The position numbers were made by a program, and so were the translations under genes. DNA of 64,000 nt from an uncultured Roseobacter sp. (GTDB taxonomy: Bacteria; Pseudomonadota; Alphaproteobacteria; Rhodobacterales; Rhodobacteraceae), in assembly GCA_947501635.1 (NCBI GenBank), contig CANMWT010000007.1, positions 186,001 to 250,000 on the forward strand, written 5' to 3'. How positions within the stretch are numbered: position 1 is the stretch's first letter; each line of letters starts with the position of its first letter. The notes under the pieces were generated by a model. It worked only from the letters and a program-made list of their open reading frames with translations, had not been told where the DNA came from and searched no databases. Shown here piece after piece: positions 33,802-44,433 of this stretch.

Positions 33802-36800
33802 TACTTTGCACTCCTTTTTCGGGCGGGCACCTGCTCCAGCGCCTCGACCAGTCGGTCTACACGGATCGGTTTCGCGATATAGTCATCCATGCCCGCCTGC
33901 AGGCACATCTCCCGATCGCCCTGCATGGCGTTGGCGGTCATTGCCACGATACGGGGACGCGCATCAGGTTCAACGCCTGTTGTGATCCGGCGCGACGCTT
34001 CCAGACCATCCATTTCAGGCATTTGTACATCCATCAAAACGACATCATAGGTCTGCCGTTCAACGCTTTGCAACGCTTCTACACCATTGCTTGCCAGATC
34101 GGCACGGTACCCCATCTGCTCAAGTAAGCGCAGCGCCAGCTTCTGGTTCACCAGATTGTCTTCGGCAAGCAGGATACGCAGCGGATGGCGTTTCGCCATA
34201 TCGCCGTCGACTTTTGGTTTATCGGGTTTCTGGGCGCGCACAGGCGGCTGTTTGGGGGCAAATAGTGTGACCAGAGTGTCAAACAGCTGCGACTGACGCA
34301 GCGGCTTGGCCAGATAGGCCTCAAACAGACCGGCTTCGGCGTCCAGGTCTCGCAGCCCCAGCGAGCTGAAAAGGATCAAGGGTGTCTTGTTGCCCGCAGC
34401 GCGTATGGCCCGGGCAAGCGCAAGACCATCCATTTGGGGCATATGCATGTCCAGAATGGCAACATCAAAAGTCTGACCCGCCCTGATCCACTCAAGCGCC
34501 TCTTGGGGATTTTCAGTCGCTTTTGTCTCGGTCCCCCATTTGCCTGTCTGCAGGGCGAGAATTTTGCGGTTGGTGGCATTGTCATCCACTACCAGAATAC
34601 GTTTTCCAGTGAGCTCGGATTGCTCTCCCGTCAGGTTTCGCGCCCGGGTCTGAGGCAAGCGCGCGGGCCGCACTTGCATCGTGAAGCAAAAGGTCGACCC
34701 TTTCCCGGCACCCTCGCTGGTGGCCCACATTGTGCCCCCCATCAGTTCTGCCAGTCGTTTAGAAATCGCCAGTCCAAGGCCTGTGCCGCCGTATTTGCGG
34801 GTGGTTGAACTGTCCGCCTGACTGAACGACTGGAAAAGACGGCTCATACCTTCTTGCGTCAATCCGATACCAGTGTCGCGCACCGCGAAACTCAACTCGA
34901 CCTGATCTGCTTTCGGTTCGGCAGCAACCGTCAGCACCACCTCGCCAGCCTCGGTGAATTTAACCGCATTGGACAGCAGATTCAGCAAAATCTGACGCAA
35001 ACGCGTCAGATCAGCGCTGATCGCCGCGGGCACGCTGTCGTCGTAGACATAGGCTATATCAAGCTGTTTGTCCGCCGCACGGGCGCTGACCAGGTCAAGA
35101 GCGGATTCAATACACTCACGCAGATCGAAGGGGTGCTGTTCGATGTCCATCTGTCCCGCTTCGATTTTGGAGAAATCCAGGATTTCATTGATGATCCCCA
35201 AGAGGGCGTCGCCACTGTCGCGAATGGTGCGCGCGTAGTCGTGCTGCTCGGTATCAAGCTCAGTGTCCATCAACAGCCCGCTCATGCCGATGACGGCATT
35301 CATGGGTGTGCGGATTTCGTGGCTCATTGTGGCAAGAAAGGCGCTCTTGGCCTCATTGGCTTTTTCAGCAGCGGCGCGGGCGTCTTGCGCGGCCTGAAAC
35401 AGTCGCACGTTTTCAATAGCAATCACACCCTGATCGCCAAAGGACTGCGCCATGGAAATCTCTTCGGGGCTGAAGGCCCGCTTTTCCTTACGGACGAAGG
35501 CAAGAACCCCGAAACACTCCCCGCCCCGCAGCAAGGGGATATACAAAGAAGACATGAACCCTTCTGCATCGTGAATCTGTTGGTCTTTCGACGGCAGGTC
35601 CACTGCCGTCCAGTCAGGCACATGCAGCACCTCTTTGTTGGCAATCGTGCGAGAGGGGAAGTTCACGGCGGCGTCAATCGGGTGCCGCGTTCGGCTTATG
35701 TTGGGTTTGACCCCCTCCGGCGTTGCCAACGCAACCTGCCAGTAATGTGTTGGGTCGCGCAGAATGGTGATGGCGATATCGCAGGCAATTAAACCGGTGG
35801 CCGACTGCACGATCTCTTCAAAAACCGGCTTCACGTCCTCGGGAGACTGGCTGATCACCCGCAGCACATTGGTGCTGGCGGTCTGTCGCGCCAGAGAGGT
35901 CTGCGTCTCGTGGAAAAGCCGCGCATTTTCCAGCGCAATCACCGCCTGATCGCAAAAAGTCTGCGCCACGGCGATTTCTTCGTCCGTGAATGCCTTTGGT
36001 TCGAACCGGAAGACATTCAAAGTGCCTGCACAGTCGTCCCCATTGAGAAGCGGCAGCATAATCGTCGACCGGATCCCCGCGCGCGCCTGTATCGTACGGT
36101 CCAGTTCGGGCAGATCGGCCTCCAGCCAATCGGGGGTATGCAGCGGTTTCCGGGACACCACGGCGCGGGACGGCAAGTTGTTTTCGGGATCGATGGGCAC
36201 CGAAATAATGCCGGGCTCTGCAATCAAGCCGTCTTTCTTGGTAGCGACAGCGATTTGCGACAGGGTGTCGTCGCTCTTGATGAGGGTGACCGCCATGTCG
36301 CAGTCGATCAGGTCAATCGCCGCCGAAACGATCGCTTCGAACACCGGTTTTGTATTTGTCGGCGACGCGCTGATCGTGCGTAGGATGTTGGTACTGGCGG
36401 TTTGGCGTGCAAGGGCGGCTTGCGTGTCGTTGAACATCCGGGTGTTCTGGATGGCAATGACGGCCTGATCGCCGAACGACTCTGCCATCTTGATCTCGCC
36501 ATCGCTGAACGCGCGGGGCGCATTGCGCAAGAATGTTATCATCCCGAAACAACTGTCGCCGCTCAGAAGTGGCACCGCGAGCGATGCGCGATAACCGCTT
36601 TGCTTTTGAATCTCGACATCCTTGGGTGGCAGATCCGCTGTCAGCCAGTCTTCGTAATGCAGCATCTCTTTTTCGACGATCACCCGGCTGGGGATATTGT
36701 CATCGGGATCTATCGGGTGGCGCTGCGTCGAAAAATCGGACCTCAGGCCCTTCTCATCCGCGACAGCAGCCTGCCACAGAGCGGTCTCATCGGCGAGGAT

Positions 36801-39800
36801 CAAGACTGCGCGGTCACAGGACACCAGATTGATGGCAGAGGTGACGATTTCCGCGAAAACGGGCGTCACATCCGTGGGCGACTCGCTGATGACGCGCAGC
36901 ACATTCGCGCTGGCCGTCTGACGGGTCAGCGCGGTTTGGGTGTCGTTGAACAGGTTAGCATTCTGGATCGCTATGATAGCTTGGTCGCAGAAGGAGCGGG
37001 CCAGTTCGATTTGCTCGCGGCTGAATGCGCGTGCCGCCTTGGTGCGGTCAAAAACCAAAACGCCGATACACCTGTTATCCCGCATCATCGGCAGGTAAAT
37101 CGCGGATTTCATGCCAAATTTTTTCGCCGCGTCAATCTCGTGTGGTGGCAAATCCGCAGCCGCAAAATCAGGAATATGGACCATTTCACCGGTCTCGATG
37201 ACACGCGAAGGGAAGTTGAGTGCCGGGTCAATCTTGACTGGCGTAGGGTCGAGGGCCACAGAGGGGTCAAGCGGGTTCAGTATACCTGCTTGCGGTATGA
37301 AATGATCGCCGTCGCGCATCAAGACGGCAGCGCTGTCGCAATCAAGCAGCCTGACACCAGCCTCGGCGATGGCCATAAATACCGGCTGTGCATCCTCCTG
37401 CGCGCCACTGATAACGCGCAAGATATCTGCACTGGCCGTTTGCCGCACGAGCGCCTGTTGGGTTTCGTTGAACAACCGTGCGTTCTGGATCGCAATCACC
37501 GCCTGATCTGCAAAGCGCTGCAGCAGTTCCATGTCTTTGTGCGAAAACGGCGCCCAATCAGGCATGTCGAACCACCGAAACACATGCAGTGTCCCGACAA
37601 CCTCGCCTTTCCAGACCATGGGGGCGATCAGTAATGAGAAATTGCCGTGCTTTCCGGCAAACCTCGACACGCCCTCAAAGGTATCGGGGCCGTTTAATGC
37701 GTCTGGATAATGCTTGAGCTGCCGCTCCTCGACCGCTTGACGCGTAATCGATTGGCTGACCGGCTTGGGCGTGAAGTCCGCGACCTTGCGCACCCCGTCA
37801 CCCAGAATGGCATCGAGATGCGTAATCCCGGCGTCGTCAATCGTGGTTACAGCAAGGTCCGTGCTGCGGATCAGCCGATGGCAACATTCGAGGATTTTTT
37901 CGAACACCGGTTGGACGTCTTCGACCGAGTTGCCGATTACTTCCAGAACCTCCGCCGTAGCGGTTTGTTGTTCCAAGCTTTCCGTAACCTCAACTGTCCG
38001 CGCCTGTACTTCATCAAAAAGGCGCGCATTGCTGATGGCAATGACTGCCTGAGCGGCAAAGGTTTCAAACAGGGCGATCTGTTTGGGGCTGAAGGCGTTC
38101 TTGCGAATATGCGCCAGCGTGATGGTGCCGATCGTTTTGCCGTTCTTGACAAGGGGGACACCCAGCGTTGACTGGAACCCGTCCGTGCTGGCCTGCTTGT
38201 GCCAGTCATAATCGCTGTCGGCCTCAATATCCGGAATTGAAACCGTCTTGCCCAGCAAAGCCACACGCCCCGTCGTCGTACCCATCTCGGGCTTGAAGAC
38301 CTGTTGGTCCAGCACCTTGTGAAAACGTGGGCTGGTGTTATGCGTGATGGCGACATCGTAGACGCCGGTCTCTTCGTTGAGCAAGGCAATGTAGGCAACT
38401 TCGGGCTTGCAGATACGGACGGCCACCGACAAGACCGCTTGCAACACCGGTTCCACCTCATTGGGCGAACGCGATATCACTTCCAGCACTTCAGAGGTCG
38501 CGGTCTGATACTCCAAAGCCTCTGAAATCTCGGCCGTGCGTGCTTGCACCTCGTCAAATAGCTTGGCATTGCTGATCGCTATCACCGCTTGCGCGGCAAA
38601 GGTTTCAAGCAACTTGATCTGTTTGTCCGAGAAAGCATTCGCCTCGCCGTGGGCCATAACGATGACACCAACCGTCACGCCCTCTCTGACAAGCGGCACA
38701 CCCAGCGTCGTGAGATACTCGCCGATCTCGGCAGCTTTCTTCCACGTGTAGCTGCTGTCACGACTGGTATCGGCGATATGAACGGTTTTACCATGCAAGG
38801 CTGTGCGACCAATGCAACTGCCCTCCTCAGGGGCAATCGGGTTTTGTTCCAGATAGGTCATGAACCGGTCCGAGACGTTATGACCCAAAGCGACGTGATA
38901 GCGGCCGTCGTCGGGGTCCAACATGGCAAAGAAGGCATATTCCGGTTTGCAGATACGCGACGCCACTTTCAGGATAGCATCGAGGACCGGCGTCAGCTCA
39001 TTGGGCGAGCGCGAAATTACATCCAGCACTTCGGACGTCGCCGTCTGATATTCAAGCGCTTCTTGCGTCTCCATGAAAAGACGCGTGTTTTCCAGCGCAA
39101 TCATCGCCTGATCGCGAAAAGAAGACGCCAGCGCAATCTCTGCCGCCGAAAAGTGATGCGGCGTTTTGTATGCGAAATTCAGCAGTCCGACGCAGTCTTC
39201 TCCACGCAGCAAGGGCACATAAAGCGCAGAGTTGATCCCCAGCATCGCGCGCCGCTGTCTTTCATGCGCCGGCAAGTCGGCCACCGACCAGTCCGGCACA
39301 TGCTTTATCTCTTTCGTGGCGATGGCCTGCGAAGGAAAGTTCAGTTCAGGTTCGACGGGGAACATCGGGCGACCGTCAACGCCAAAATGCTGTGCTTTGG
39401 CGCGCACCTGTTCCAACAAAGCCTCGGTGTTGATCTGCCCGCCTACGCCCGCACTTGCGGTCGGCCAATAGTAAGCACCGTCGGTCAGATGCACCAGCGC
39501 CAGATCACAATTCAGCAAGCGCGCCGCGGTGCTGACAATCACTTCAAAGACGGGATGCACATCGGTGGGTGAACTGCTTATCACATGCAGGATGTCCGAC
39601 GTGGCCTTTTGGCGGATCAATGATGTGCGGTTCTGCTCAAAGAGACGCGCATTTTTGATGGCGATGCTGGCCTGCTCGGCAAAGGTCATCAACAGGTCTT
39701 CGTCGCTTTGCTGTGGAGCAGAACCCGTGGGCCAAGCCAGAACAATAAACCCCCAGATGTCCTGACCCGAAAAAACAGGAAGGCTCATCATCTGGGAAAA

Positions 39801-40199
39801 ACCGTTCTGTTTTGCGGTTTCCGCATCGTAGTACTCATCGGACTGGGCGTCTTGGATCCTGTAGGTATCCCGCGCGTCCAATGCACCTTTTATCATCGAC
39901 CCTTCGGCAGGGGGGCTTGGATAGGCTTTTAGGTACTCTTGGAGGAAATCCGGATCAAATCCGTGGCTCGCGCGGTAGTGAATCAAGCCGCTCCCATACT
40001 GCCACAAGATACAAAAGCTCGCGCGGCACAGCTCTGCGGCGCTTTTGGCAATCTCGTCGAACACCGGCTGGATATCGGCCTGAGATGCGTTGACCACCTT
40101 GAGGACCCGCGCGATCGCGGCACTGCGCGCCGTCTGGTCCGCCAGCGCCTGTTTCAAGGTTTCGATTGTGTCGGTTTCTTGCGGCTCTTTTGTGCTCAA
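33801..40199 (-). CDS. giant soluble hybrid histidine kinase with nine GAF domains
   Basis: A 2132-residue protein without transmembrane segments. Nine GAF units of about 150 residues can be counted from the repeated linker (QTAT/ASxxVLxVIS): about 40-187, 210-374, 400-548, 580-728, 758-910, 935-1084, 1108-1256, 1280-1430 and 1452-1602. The kinase follows: His1627 in [11 protein letters not shown], Asn1744 in [14 protein letters not shown] at 1775-1779 and GGTGLGL at 1804-1810. Two receivers end it, with Asp1917 ([12 protein letters not shown]) and Asp2057 ([12 protein letters not shown]). It is a cytoplasmic, multi-signal sensor; GAF ligands are unknown. The start is read as TTG at 40199, with GGGAC upstream; no ATG or GTG precedes the first GAF. 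HPt and REC-cyclase genes follow directly. Confidence 0.9.
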   Translation of the reverse strand: MSTKEPQETDTIETLKQALADQTARSAAIARVLKVVNASQADIQPVFDEIAKSAAELCRASFCILWQYGSGLIHYRASHGFDPDFLQEYLKAYPSPPAEGSMIKGALDARDTYRIQDAQSDEYYDAETAKQNGFSQMMSLPVFSGQDIWGFIVLAWPTGSAPQQSDEDLLMTFAEQASIAIKNARLFEQNRTSLIRQKATSDILHVISSSPTDVHPVFEVIVSTAARLLNCDLALVHLTDGAYYWPTASAGVGGQINTEALLEQVRAKAQHFGVDGRPMFPVEPELNFPSQAIATKEIKHVPDWSVADLPAHERQRRAMLGINSALYVPLLRGEDCVGLLNFAYKTPHHFSAAEIALASSFRDQAMIALENTRLFMETQEALEYQTATSEVLDVISRSPNELTPVLDAILKVASRICKPEYAFFAMLDPDDGRYHVALGHNVSDRFMTYLEQNPIAPEEGSCIGRTALHGKTVHIADTSRDSSYTWKKAAEIGEYLTTLGVPLVREGVTVGVIVMAHGEANAFSDKQIKLLETFAAQAVIAISNAKLFDEVQARTAEISEALEYQTATSEVLEVISRSPNEVEPVLQAVLSVAVRICKPEVAYIALLNEETGVYDVAITHNTSPRFHKVLDQQVFKPEMGTTTGRVALLGKTVSIPDIEADSDYDWHKQASTDGFQSTLGVPLVKNGKTIGTITLAHIRKNAFSPKQIALFETFAAQAVIAISNARLFDEVQARTVEVTESLEQQTATAEVLEVIGNSVEDVQPVFEKILECCHRLIRSTDLAVTTIDDAGITHLDAILGDGVRKVADFTPKPVSQSITRQAVEERQLKHYPDALNGPDTFEGVSRFAGKHGNFSLLIAPMVWKGEVVGTLHVFRWFDMPDWAPFSHKDMELLQRFADQAVIAIQNARLFNETQQALVRQTASADILRVISGAQEDAQPVFMAIAEAGVRLLDCDSAAVLMRDGDHFIPQAGILNPLDPSVALDPTPVKIDPALNFPSRVIETGEMVHIPDFAAADLPPHEIDAAKKFGMKSAIYLPMMRDNRCIGVLVFDRTKAARAFSREQIELARSFCDQAIIAIQNANLFNDTQTALTRQTASANVLRVISESPTDVTPVFAEIVTSAINLVSCDRAVLILADETALWQAAVADEKGLRSDFSTQRHPIDPDDNIPSRVIVEKEMLHYEDWLTADLPPKDVEIQKQSGYRASLAVPLLSGDSCFGMITFLRNAPRAFSDGEIKMAESFGDQAVIAIQNTRMFNDTQAALARQTASTNILRTISASPTNTKPVFEAIVSAAIDLIDCDMAVTLIKSDDTLSQIAVATKKDGLIAEPGIISVPIDPENNLPSRAVVSRKPLHTPDWLEADLPELDRTIQARAGIRSTIMLPLLNGDDCAGTLNVFRFEPKAFTDEEIAVAQTFCDQAVIALENARLFHETQTSLARQTASTNVLRVISQSPEDVKPVFEEIVQSATGLIACDIAITILRDPTHYWQVALATPEGVKPNISRTRHPIDAAVNFPSRTIANKEVLHVPDWTAVDLPSKDQQIHDAEGFMSSLYIPLLRGGECFGVLAFVRKEKRAFSPEEISMAQSFGDQGVIAIENVRLFQAAQDARAAAEKANEAKSAFLATMSHEIRTPMNAVIGMSGLLMDTELDTEQHDYARTIRDSGDALLGIINEILDFSKIEAGQMDIEQHPFDLRECIESALDLVSARAADKQLDIAYVYDDSVPAAISADLTRLRQILLNLLSNAVKFTEAGEVVLTVAAEPKADQVELSFAVRDTGIGLTQEGMSRLFQSFSQADSSTTRKYGGTGLGLAISKRLAELMGGTMWATSEGAGKGSTFCFTMQVRPARLPQTRARNLTGEQSELTGKRILVVDDNATNRKILALQTGKWGTETKATENPQEALEWIRAGQTFDVAILDMHMPQMDGLALARAIRAAGNKTPLILFSSLGLRDLDAEAGLFEAYLAKPLRQSQLFDTLVTLFAPKQPPVRAQKPDKPKVDGDMAKRHPLRILLAEDNLVNQKLALRLLEQMGYRADLASNGVEALQSVERQTYDVVLMDVQMPEMDGLEASRRITTGVEPDARPRIVAMTANAMQGDREMCLQAGMDDYIAKPIRVDRLVEALEQVPARKRSAK

Positions 40200-40469
40200 T
40201 GTCCCACGCGCGCCTGATAATTCCGTCTGTCAAAATGCAAGCCAGTGCCCTGCGGGAAAGCTTAGACGCCACTTATTGTTTTGTATACATCCAACACCCG
40301 TTCCGCCGCGTGGACTTCTGCGCATCCACAAGTCACCGCATAGAATTGGCCAAAAAGCACATCTATTCAAAAACGCGAGCGAACGGTTCAAGTACCCGCC
40401 GCGGCTTGTCGCTAAATTTACTTGCAACAGAGCACAACGCTTACAGAAGTAAAAAAGGAGACCCGGAAA

Positions 40470-40955
40470 ATGAGAGCCCTTACCATTGCTGCCCTGATCG
40501 CTCTGCCTTTTGGCGCAGCGGCGAGTGAAGAAAGCCGGATTCAGGCAACCATCGAAGGCATCGCAATTGCGGCTGATGCGCAAGACTGGGACCGGTTGGA
40601 TGTAAAATTCGCAGATCATGTGATCCTGAACAAATTGTCACTGGCGACCGATCAGGGCGCACGTGTCCAGGAACAGACCGTGGTGGAGGCATGGGCCGAT
40701 CTGATCCCGCGCTTTGACACTACTCTCCACGATGTAAGCGAGATTGAAATTCTGGCGGTCACCTCTGTTATCGCAAAGGCCACGGCGCGTTATAGCGCAA
40801 CTTACCAGTTGGGCACCGCGGTCTGGCAACAGACAGGCCGGCTGGACTACCTACTCAAAAACAGCCCCTCAGGATGGCAGGTCACCGCGATGAACACCAC
40901 ACCTGAATGGGAAAACCAACCGCTGTCGGCAGTGCTGGGCACATGTCTCAACTAG
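40470..40955 (+). CDS. secreted NTF2/SnoaL-like protein
   Basis: A 161-residue protein with a signal peptide (MRALTIAALIALPFGAAA) and a small NTF2-like fold: EESRIQATIEGIAIAADAQDWDRLDVKFADHVIL is the typical opening helices, and YSATYQLGTAVWQQTGRLDYLL the strands. Such proteins often are small periplasmic or surface binding proteins or enzymes with unknown ligands. The start at 40470 follows AAAAAAGGAG. The gene is divergent from the giant kinase across 270 bases and converges on the CHASE2 cyclase gene. Confidence 0.7.
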   Translation: MRALTIAALIALPFGAAASEESRIQATIEGIAIAADAQDWDRLDVKFADHVILNKLSLATDQGARVQEQTVVEAWADLIPRFDTTLHDVSEIEILAVTSVIAKATARYSATYQLGTAVWQQTGRLDYLLKNSPSGWQVTAMNTTPEWENQPLSAVLGTCLN

Positions 40956-41005
40956 GTCGGCGCGCCCAACTCCACCAAACTGGGTCAGGCGCGGCTGGTT
41001 CCACG

Positions 41006-42859
41006 TCAGTGCGTTTCAACGCCGGCTTGCGCGCCCCGGGTCTCCGCCTCGGATCGGGCCCAGCACAACACCTCGATGACCCCCTTGCGCCCGCGTATCG
41101 GCACATTCAGAACGCGCGCATCTGGCACCCCAGCAACCGTGGTCAAAGCGTTGCAAAACGCCCGACTGGCGCAGATGACAGCTCCCTGTTCCTTGGAAAC
41201 TTCCATAAGACGGCTGGCTAGGTTTACTGTGTCGCCGCTTGCGGTCAGCTGTTGAAAGTTTTTCGCCCCCAGACGTGACAGTGTTGCAGGCCCTTTGTGC
41301 AAGCCGATGCGGCAGGTGACATCCGATTGGGCTAAATCCGACGGGCAGTTCGCACGCATAGCCGCGACCAAAGCGAATGATGCAGCAAGAGCGTGATCTG
41401 CTGCCTTGTCGTCCGATCCGTCCTGCAGTCCGAAAATAGCCATGGCGCCGTCGCCCATATAGTTGAAAACACTGCCGCCTTCCGCCTCTACCGCTCGTGC
41501 GGTGAGGGCGTGAAACCAAGCCAGAAGACGGCGCGTTCCTTCTGTTCCCAACTGCTGTGACAAGCTGGTAAACCCAGTCAAATCCACAAAAAACACCGCC
41601 AATTCCTGCTCTTGCGGACGGGCCAGATAGTCCGGGTCGCTCTCAAGAAATTGGGCCAGTGCAGGCGACTGAAACCGGCGCAAAGAAGCTGCGGAACGGT
41701 CGGATTCTAACGCCGAACTGCGCTCTAGTGCGTAGCGCCAAGCACCTGCAAAAAGCATGGGTACCGCGGCTGCCGCCAAAGGAAGCGCGGCACTGATCCA
41801 TATACCCGCCGAGAAAGCGGCCACCGCGGCGGCAAAAGAGGTCACGACCAGTATCACCGCCAGCGGCAAGCCACGCGACAACGGCAAACACAAAAGCGCC
41901 AGAACAGTTGTGACGGCCAGAACGAACGCATGCACCATATCCCACTGCCGGATAAGGTCATCACGGCGCAGCACCGGCCCCGTCAGCAATTGTGAAATGG
42001 CCGTTGCGATGATCTCCACTCCCGGCGTATCTTCGCTATAGGGTGTCTGAAACCGATCCCCCATTGCCGTCGCTGTATAACCCAAAAGCACCAGTTTTCC
42101 CGCCGCAATATCTTGGTTCGGGCCTGACAAGAACGCTTGCGCGCTGACCGTCTTGACCGAACCTTTCGGCCCCAGATGCCGCAACGGCATGTTAAGGCCC
42201 GCATCAAGAGGAATGCGTTTGTTCCCAAGCATGATGGCTCCGCCTTCGAAGGTGGCCGCCTGCGAAGAGTACGTGAGTGCTGACAGCAAAGGCAGTGAAG
42301 GTAAAAGCTCGCCCTTACTTTCAAGGACAAGTGGAACATAGCGCGGCACACCGTTTGTATCAGTCGAGACATTTACGAGGCCCGCCTGAGCCTTTTGCGC
42401 GAACACCTCTTGCGGCCAGATCAGGCGCAAAGTTGCCGCACCGTCGCGGTCCGGAAAGGAGGCCGCCGCCGCGATCACGCTTGGGATTTCCCCCAAAGCC
42501 GCAGCAAGGGCTGCATCCGTTTCCGGCGCTCCCTGATCGGCCAGCAACACATCCAACGCAAGCGTGCGCGCACCGCTTTGAGCGATATGCCGGATCAGAA
42601 CCGCCAGCCGGTCACGTCGGCTAAGCCCGCGGGTTGCAGGATCGGCGAGCGTTTCATCATCAATGACGACAATTGCGATATCAGATGACGAAGGGCGAGG
42701 CCCGGCCAGTGCAAAACGCACGTCAAGCAGTGCGTTCTCGAACCGATCCAGCGGCTGTGCCCGTCCCGCCTGATGCAGCCAGACAAGACCCACACACCAA
42801 AAAAACGTGCCCAGCAATACAAGAAACAGCAAGGGCCGATGCGCAATGCGCGGTGTCAT
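41006..42859 (-). CDS. CHASE2-domain adenylate cyclase
   Basis: A 617-residue membrane cyclase. An N-terminal helix (residues about 10-28) is followed by a periplasmic CHASE2 domain (30-300: FENALLDVRFALAGPRPSSSDIAIVVIDDETL, RRDDLIRQWD), three transmembrane helices (about 310-385) and a cytoplasmic class III cyclase (about 420-600). Metal Asp residues (FFVDLTGFTSL, YMGDGAMAIFG) and NLASRL are present, so the cyclase looks active. It should sense an external signal and make cAMP. Its ATG overlaps the fecR-like gene stop by four bases (ATGA); such FecR/CHASE2-cyclase pairs occur in many alphaproteobacteria. The ligand is unknown. Confidence 0.88.
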   Translation of the reverse strand: MTPRIAHRPLLFLVLLGTFFWCVGLVWLHQAGRAQPLDRFENALLDVRFALAGPRPSSSDIAIVVIDDETLADPATRGLSRRDRLAVLIRHIAQSGARTLALDVLLADQGAPETDAALAAALGEIPSVIAAAASFPDRDGAATLRLIWPQEVFAQKAQAGLVNVSTDTNGVPRYVPLVLESKGELLPSLPLLSALTYSSQAATFEGGAIMLGNKRIPLDAGLNMPLRHLGPKGSVKTVSAQAFLSGPNQDIAAGKLVLLGYTATAMGDRFQTPYSEDTPGVEIIATAISQLLTGPVLRRDDLIRQWDMVHAFVLAVTTVLALLCLPLSRGLPLAVILVVTSFAAAVAAFSAGIWISAALPLAAAAVPMLFAGAWRYALERSSALESDRSAASLRRFQSPALAQFLESDPDYLARPQEQELAVFFVDLTGFTSLSQQLGTEGTRRLLAWFHALTARAVEAEGGSVFNYMGDGAMAIFGLQDGSDDKAADHALAASFALVAAMRANCPSDLAQSDVTCRIGLHKGPATLSRLGAKNFQQLTASGDTVNLASRLMEVSKEQGAVICASRAFCNALTTVAGVPDARVLNVPIRGRKGVIEVLCWARSEAETRGAQAGVETH

Positions 42860-43404
42860 CTGCCAAATCGCGCCAAAAGTGCAGCAACGCGCGCGCTACC
42901 CCACCTTACCACTTGCAGGGGCTGCTCCGCGCTCACATCAACGCCCTCTCCCGGCCCCAAGGTAACGGTCGAGGGGTTGCCGGTTTTGCGGACGTCGACC
43001 TGCCCTTCAATCACGAAGACAGACGTCGCATTGGGCCCCGCATCAACAACATAGCTGGTGCCACGTACTGCAGCGATCGCATGTGGGGTACGGATTTGCG
43101 TGCGCGCCGCACCAGGTGCTACGTCGATCAGCGCGGCACCCTCCTCAAGACCTATTTCGCGCGGTACCGCAGCACCCTGCCGTTCCTGGATGACCAAAAT
43201 GCTGCCGGCTTCACGCTCTAGGGCAAGCGCATCTCCCCCACAGCGGATCACCTGCCGCGTCGGGTTTTGCAGGGTCGTCCAGTTGCAGGTTGACTGTGCC
43301 TGAGCCTCTAGTGCCGGTGCGGCACAGAAACCCGCCACGATCCACACAACAACCATCCGGCAAAGACGCTCTCGATTCACTATACTTTGTTTTTCTTGTG
43401 TCAC
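42856..43404 (-). CDS. FecR-domain periplasmic protein, partner of CHASE2 cyclase
   Basis: A 182-residue protein with an N-terminal export signal (hydrophobic VVVWIVAGFCAAPALEAQA) and a FecR-like beta domain: EGAALIDVAPGAARTQIRTPHAIAAVRGTSYVVDAGPNATSVFVIEGQVDV. Many FecR domains are periplasmic, where they bind other proteins. The start is uncertain: GTG at 43404 is the longest, but GTG at 43380 or ATG at 43356 would give a more typical signal. It precedes the CHASE2 cyclase with a four-base overlap, so it may act as the cyclase's periplasmic partner. Confidence 0.8.
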   Translation of the reverse strand: MTQEKQSIVNRERLCRMVVVWIVAGFCAAPALEAQAQSTCNWTTLQNPTRQVIRCGGDALALEREAGSILVIQERQGAAVPREIGLEEGAALIDVAPGAARTQIRTPHAIAAVRGTSYVVDAGPNATSVFVIEGQVDVRKTGNPSTVTLGPGEGVDVSAEQPLQVVRWGSARVAALLARFGR

Positions 43405-43552
43405 CGGCGCATACCCCTTTTCACAGTTCGGCCCAGCAGGTGGCCCTTGCCCGCTTCATCCGTCACAGCACGGCACCCAAGCCGGATACCCCGACACTAA
43501 AGCAGCGTCCGGCTTTCGCCTACAGCTAATGCAGCCGATCGCCGAGTGCCCG

Positions 43553-44389
43553 TCAAGCGAGCGCCGACAGACCCAGTATCGACCGCGCCTGCTTTGGGGT
43601 TGCGACCGGTCTTTCATAGGTCGCGCACAGATCCACCACACGCTCTACCAAAGCGGCATTTGAAGGCGCGAGCCGCTCTCGATCAAGCCTTACATTGTCT
43701 TCAAGACCCGCGCGCGCATGACCTCCCGCCGCGACTGACCATTCGTTCACGACAATCTGTTGCGCACCGACCCCCGCCGCACACCAAGGCGCACTTTCAC
43801 CAAACAGCCGCTTCACCGTTTCGACATAAAAATCAAACACCGCGCGGTCCGCTGGCATTGCATTCTTAACCCCCATGACGAACTGCACGTATGGCGTGTC
43901 CGCGATCTCGCCTGCCTGAAACATGCGCGCCGCCTGAAAGATATGCGACAGATCAAAGGCTTCGATTTCCGGCTTGACGCCATAGGCTATCATCTCGCTG
44001 GCCAGCCAACGCACCAGATCGGGCGGGTTCTCGTAAACACGGGTGGGAAAGTTGTTCGATCCGACCGAAAGTGACGCCATGTCGGGCCGCAAGGGAAGCA
44101 TGCCGCCACGCTCTTGTCCGGCACCGGACCTGCCGCCAGTCGAGAACTGGATTATCATGCCCGGGCAATGCTGTTCGATGCCTTCCTTCAAAGCAGCAAA
44201 CTTGTCGGGATCGCTCGACGGGGTCTCATCCGCGTTGCGCACATGGGCATGCATGATGCTCGCCCCCGCCTCATAGGCTGCATGGGTGCTTTCTATCTGC
44301 TCCTGAACAGAGATCGGGACGGCCGGATTGTCAGCCTTGCGCGGGACACTGCCAGTGATGGCGACACAAATGATGCATGGGTTCTTCAT
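43553..44389 (-). CDS. beta-keto acid cleavage enzyme (BKACE, DUF849)
   Basis: A 278-residue TIM-barrel enzyme of the BKACE/3-keto-5-aminohexanoate cleavage family. The N-terminal block PCIICVAITGSVPRKADNPAVP and ASIMHAHVRNADETPSSDP carry the metal-binding His residues; LRPDMASLSVGSNNFP and EIEAFDLSHIF are further conserved blocks. These enzymes split a beta-keto acid with acetyl-CoA into an acyl-CoA and acetoacetate. The substrate is not determined by the sequence. It lies 44 bases after the amidase stop on the same strand, so amide hydrolysis and keto acid cleavage may belong to one pathway. Confidence 0.88.
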   Translation of the reverse strand: MKNPCIICVAITGSVPRKADNPAVPISVQEQIESTHAAYEAGASIMHAHVRNADETPSSDPDKFAALKEGIEQHCPGMIIQFSTGGRSGAGQERGGMLPLRPDMASLSVGSNNFPTRVYENPPDLVRWLASEMIAYGVKPEIEAFDLSHIFQAARMFQAGEIADTPYVQFVMGVKNAMPADRAVFDFYVETVKRLFGESAPWCAAGVGAQQIVVNEWSVAAGGHARAGLEDNVRLDRERLAPSNAALVERVVDLCATYERPVATPKQARSILGLSALA

Positions 44390-44433
44390 ACGTCAGAGCT
44401 ACACCAATACTCGCGAAGGTTTCAACACGCGCT

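Noticed and set aside
36402-37634. 410-codon plus-strand frame inside the GAF kinase
   Set aside because: Antisense shadow; repeats in it mirror the GAF repeats.
34000-40199. Tandem DNA repeats or CRISPR-like array
   Set aside because: The regularity comes from GAF domains of about 450 bases each, diverged at the DNA level; no short direct repeats with spacers exist.
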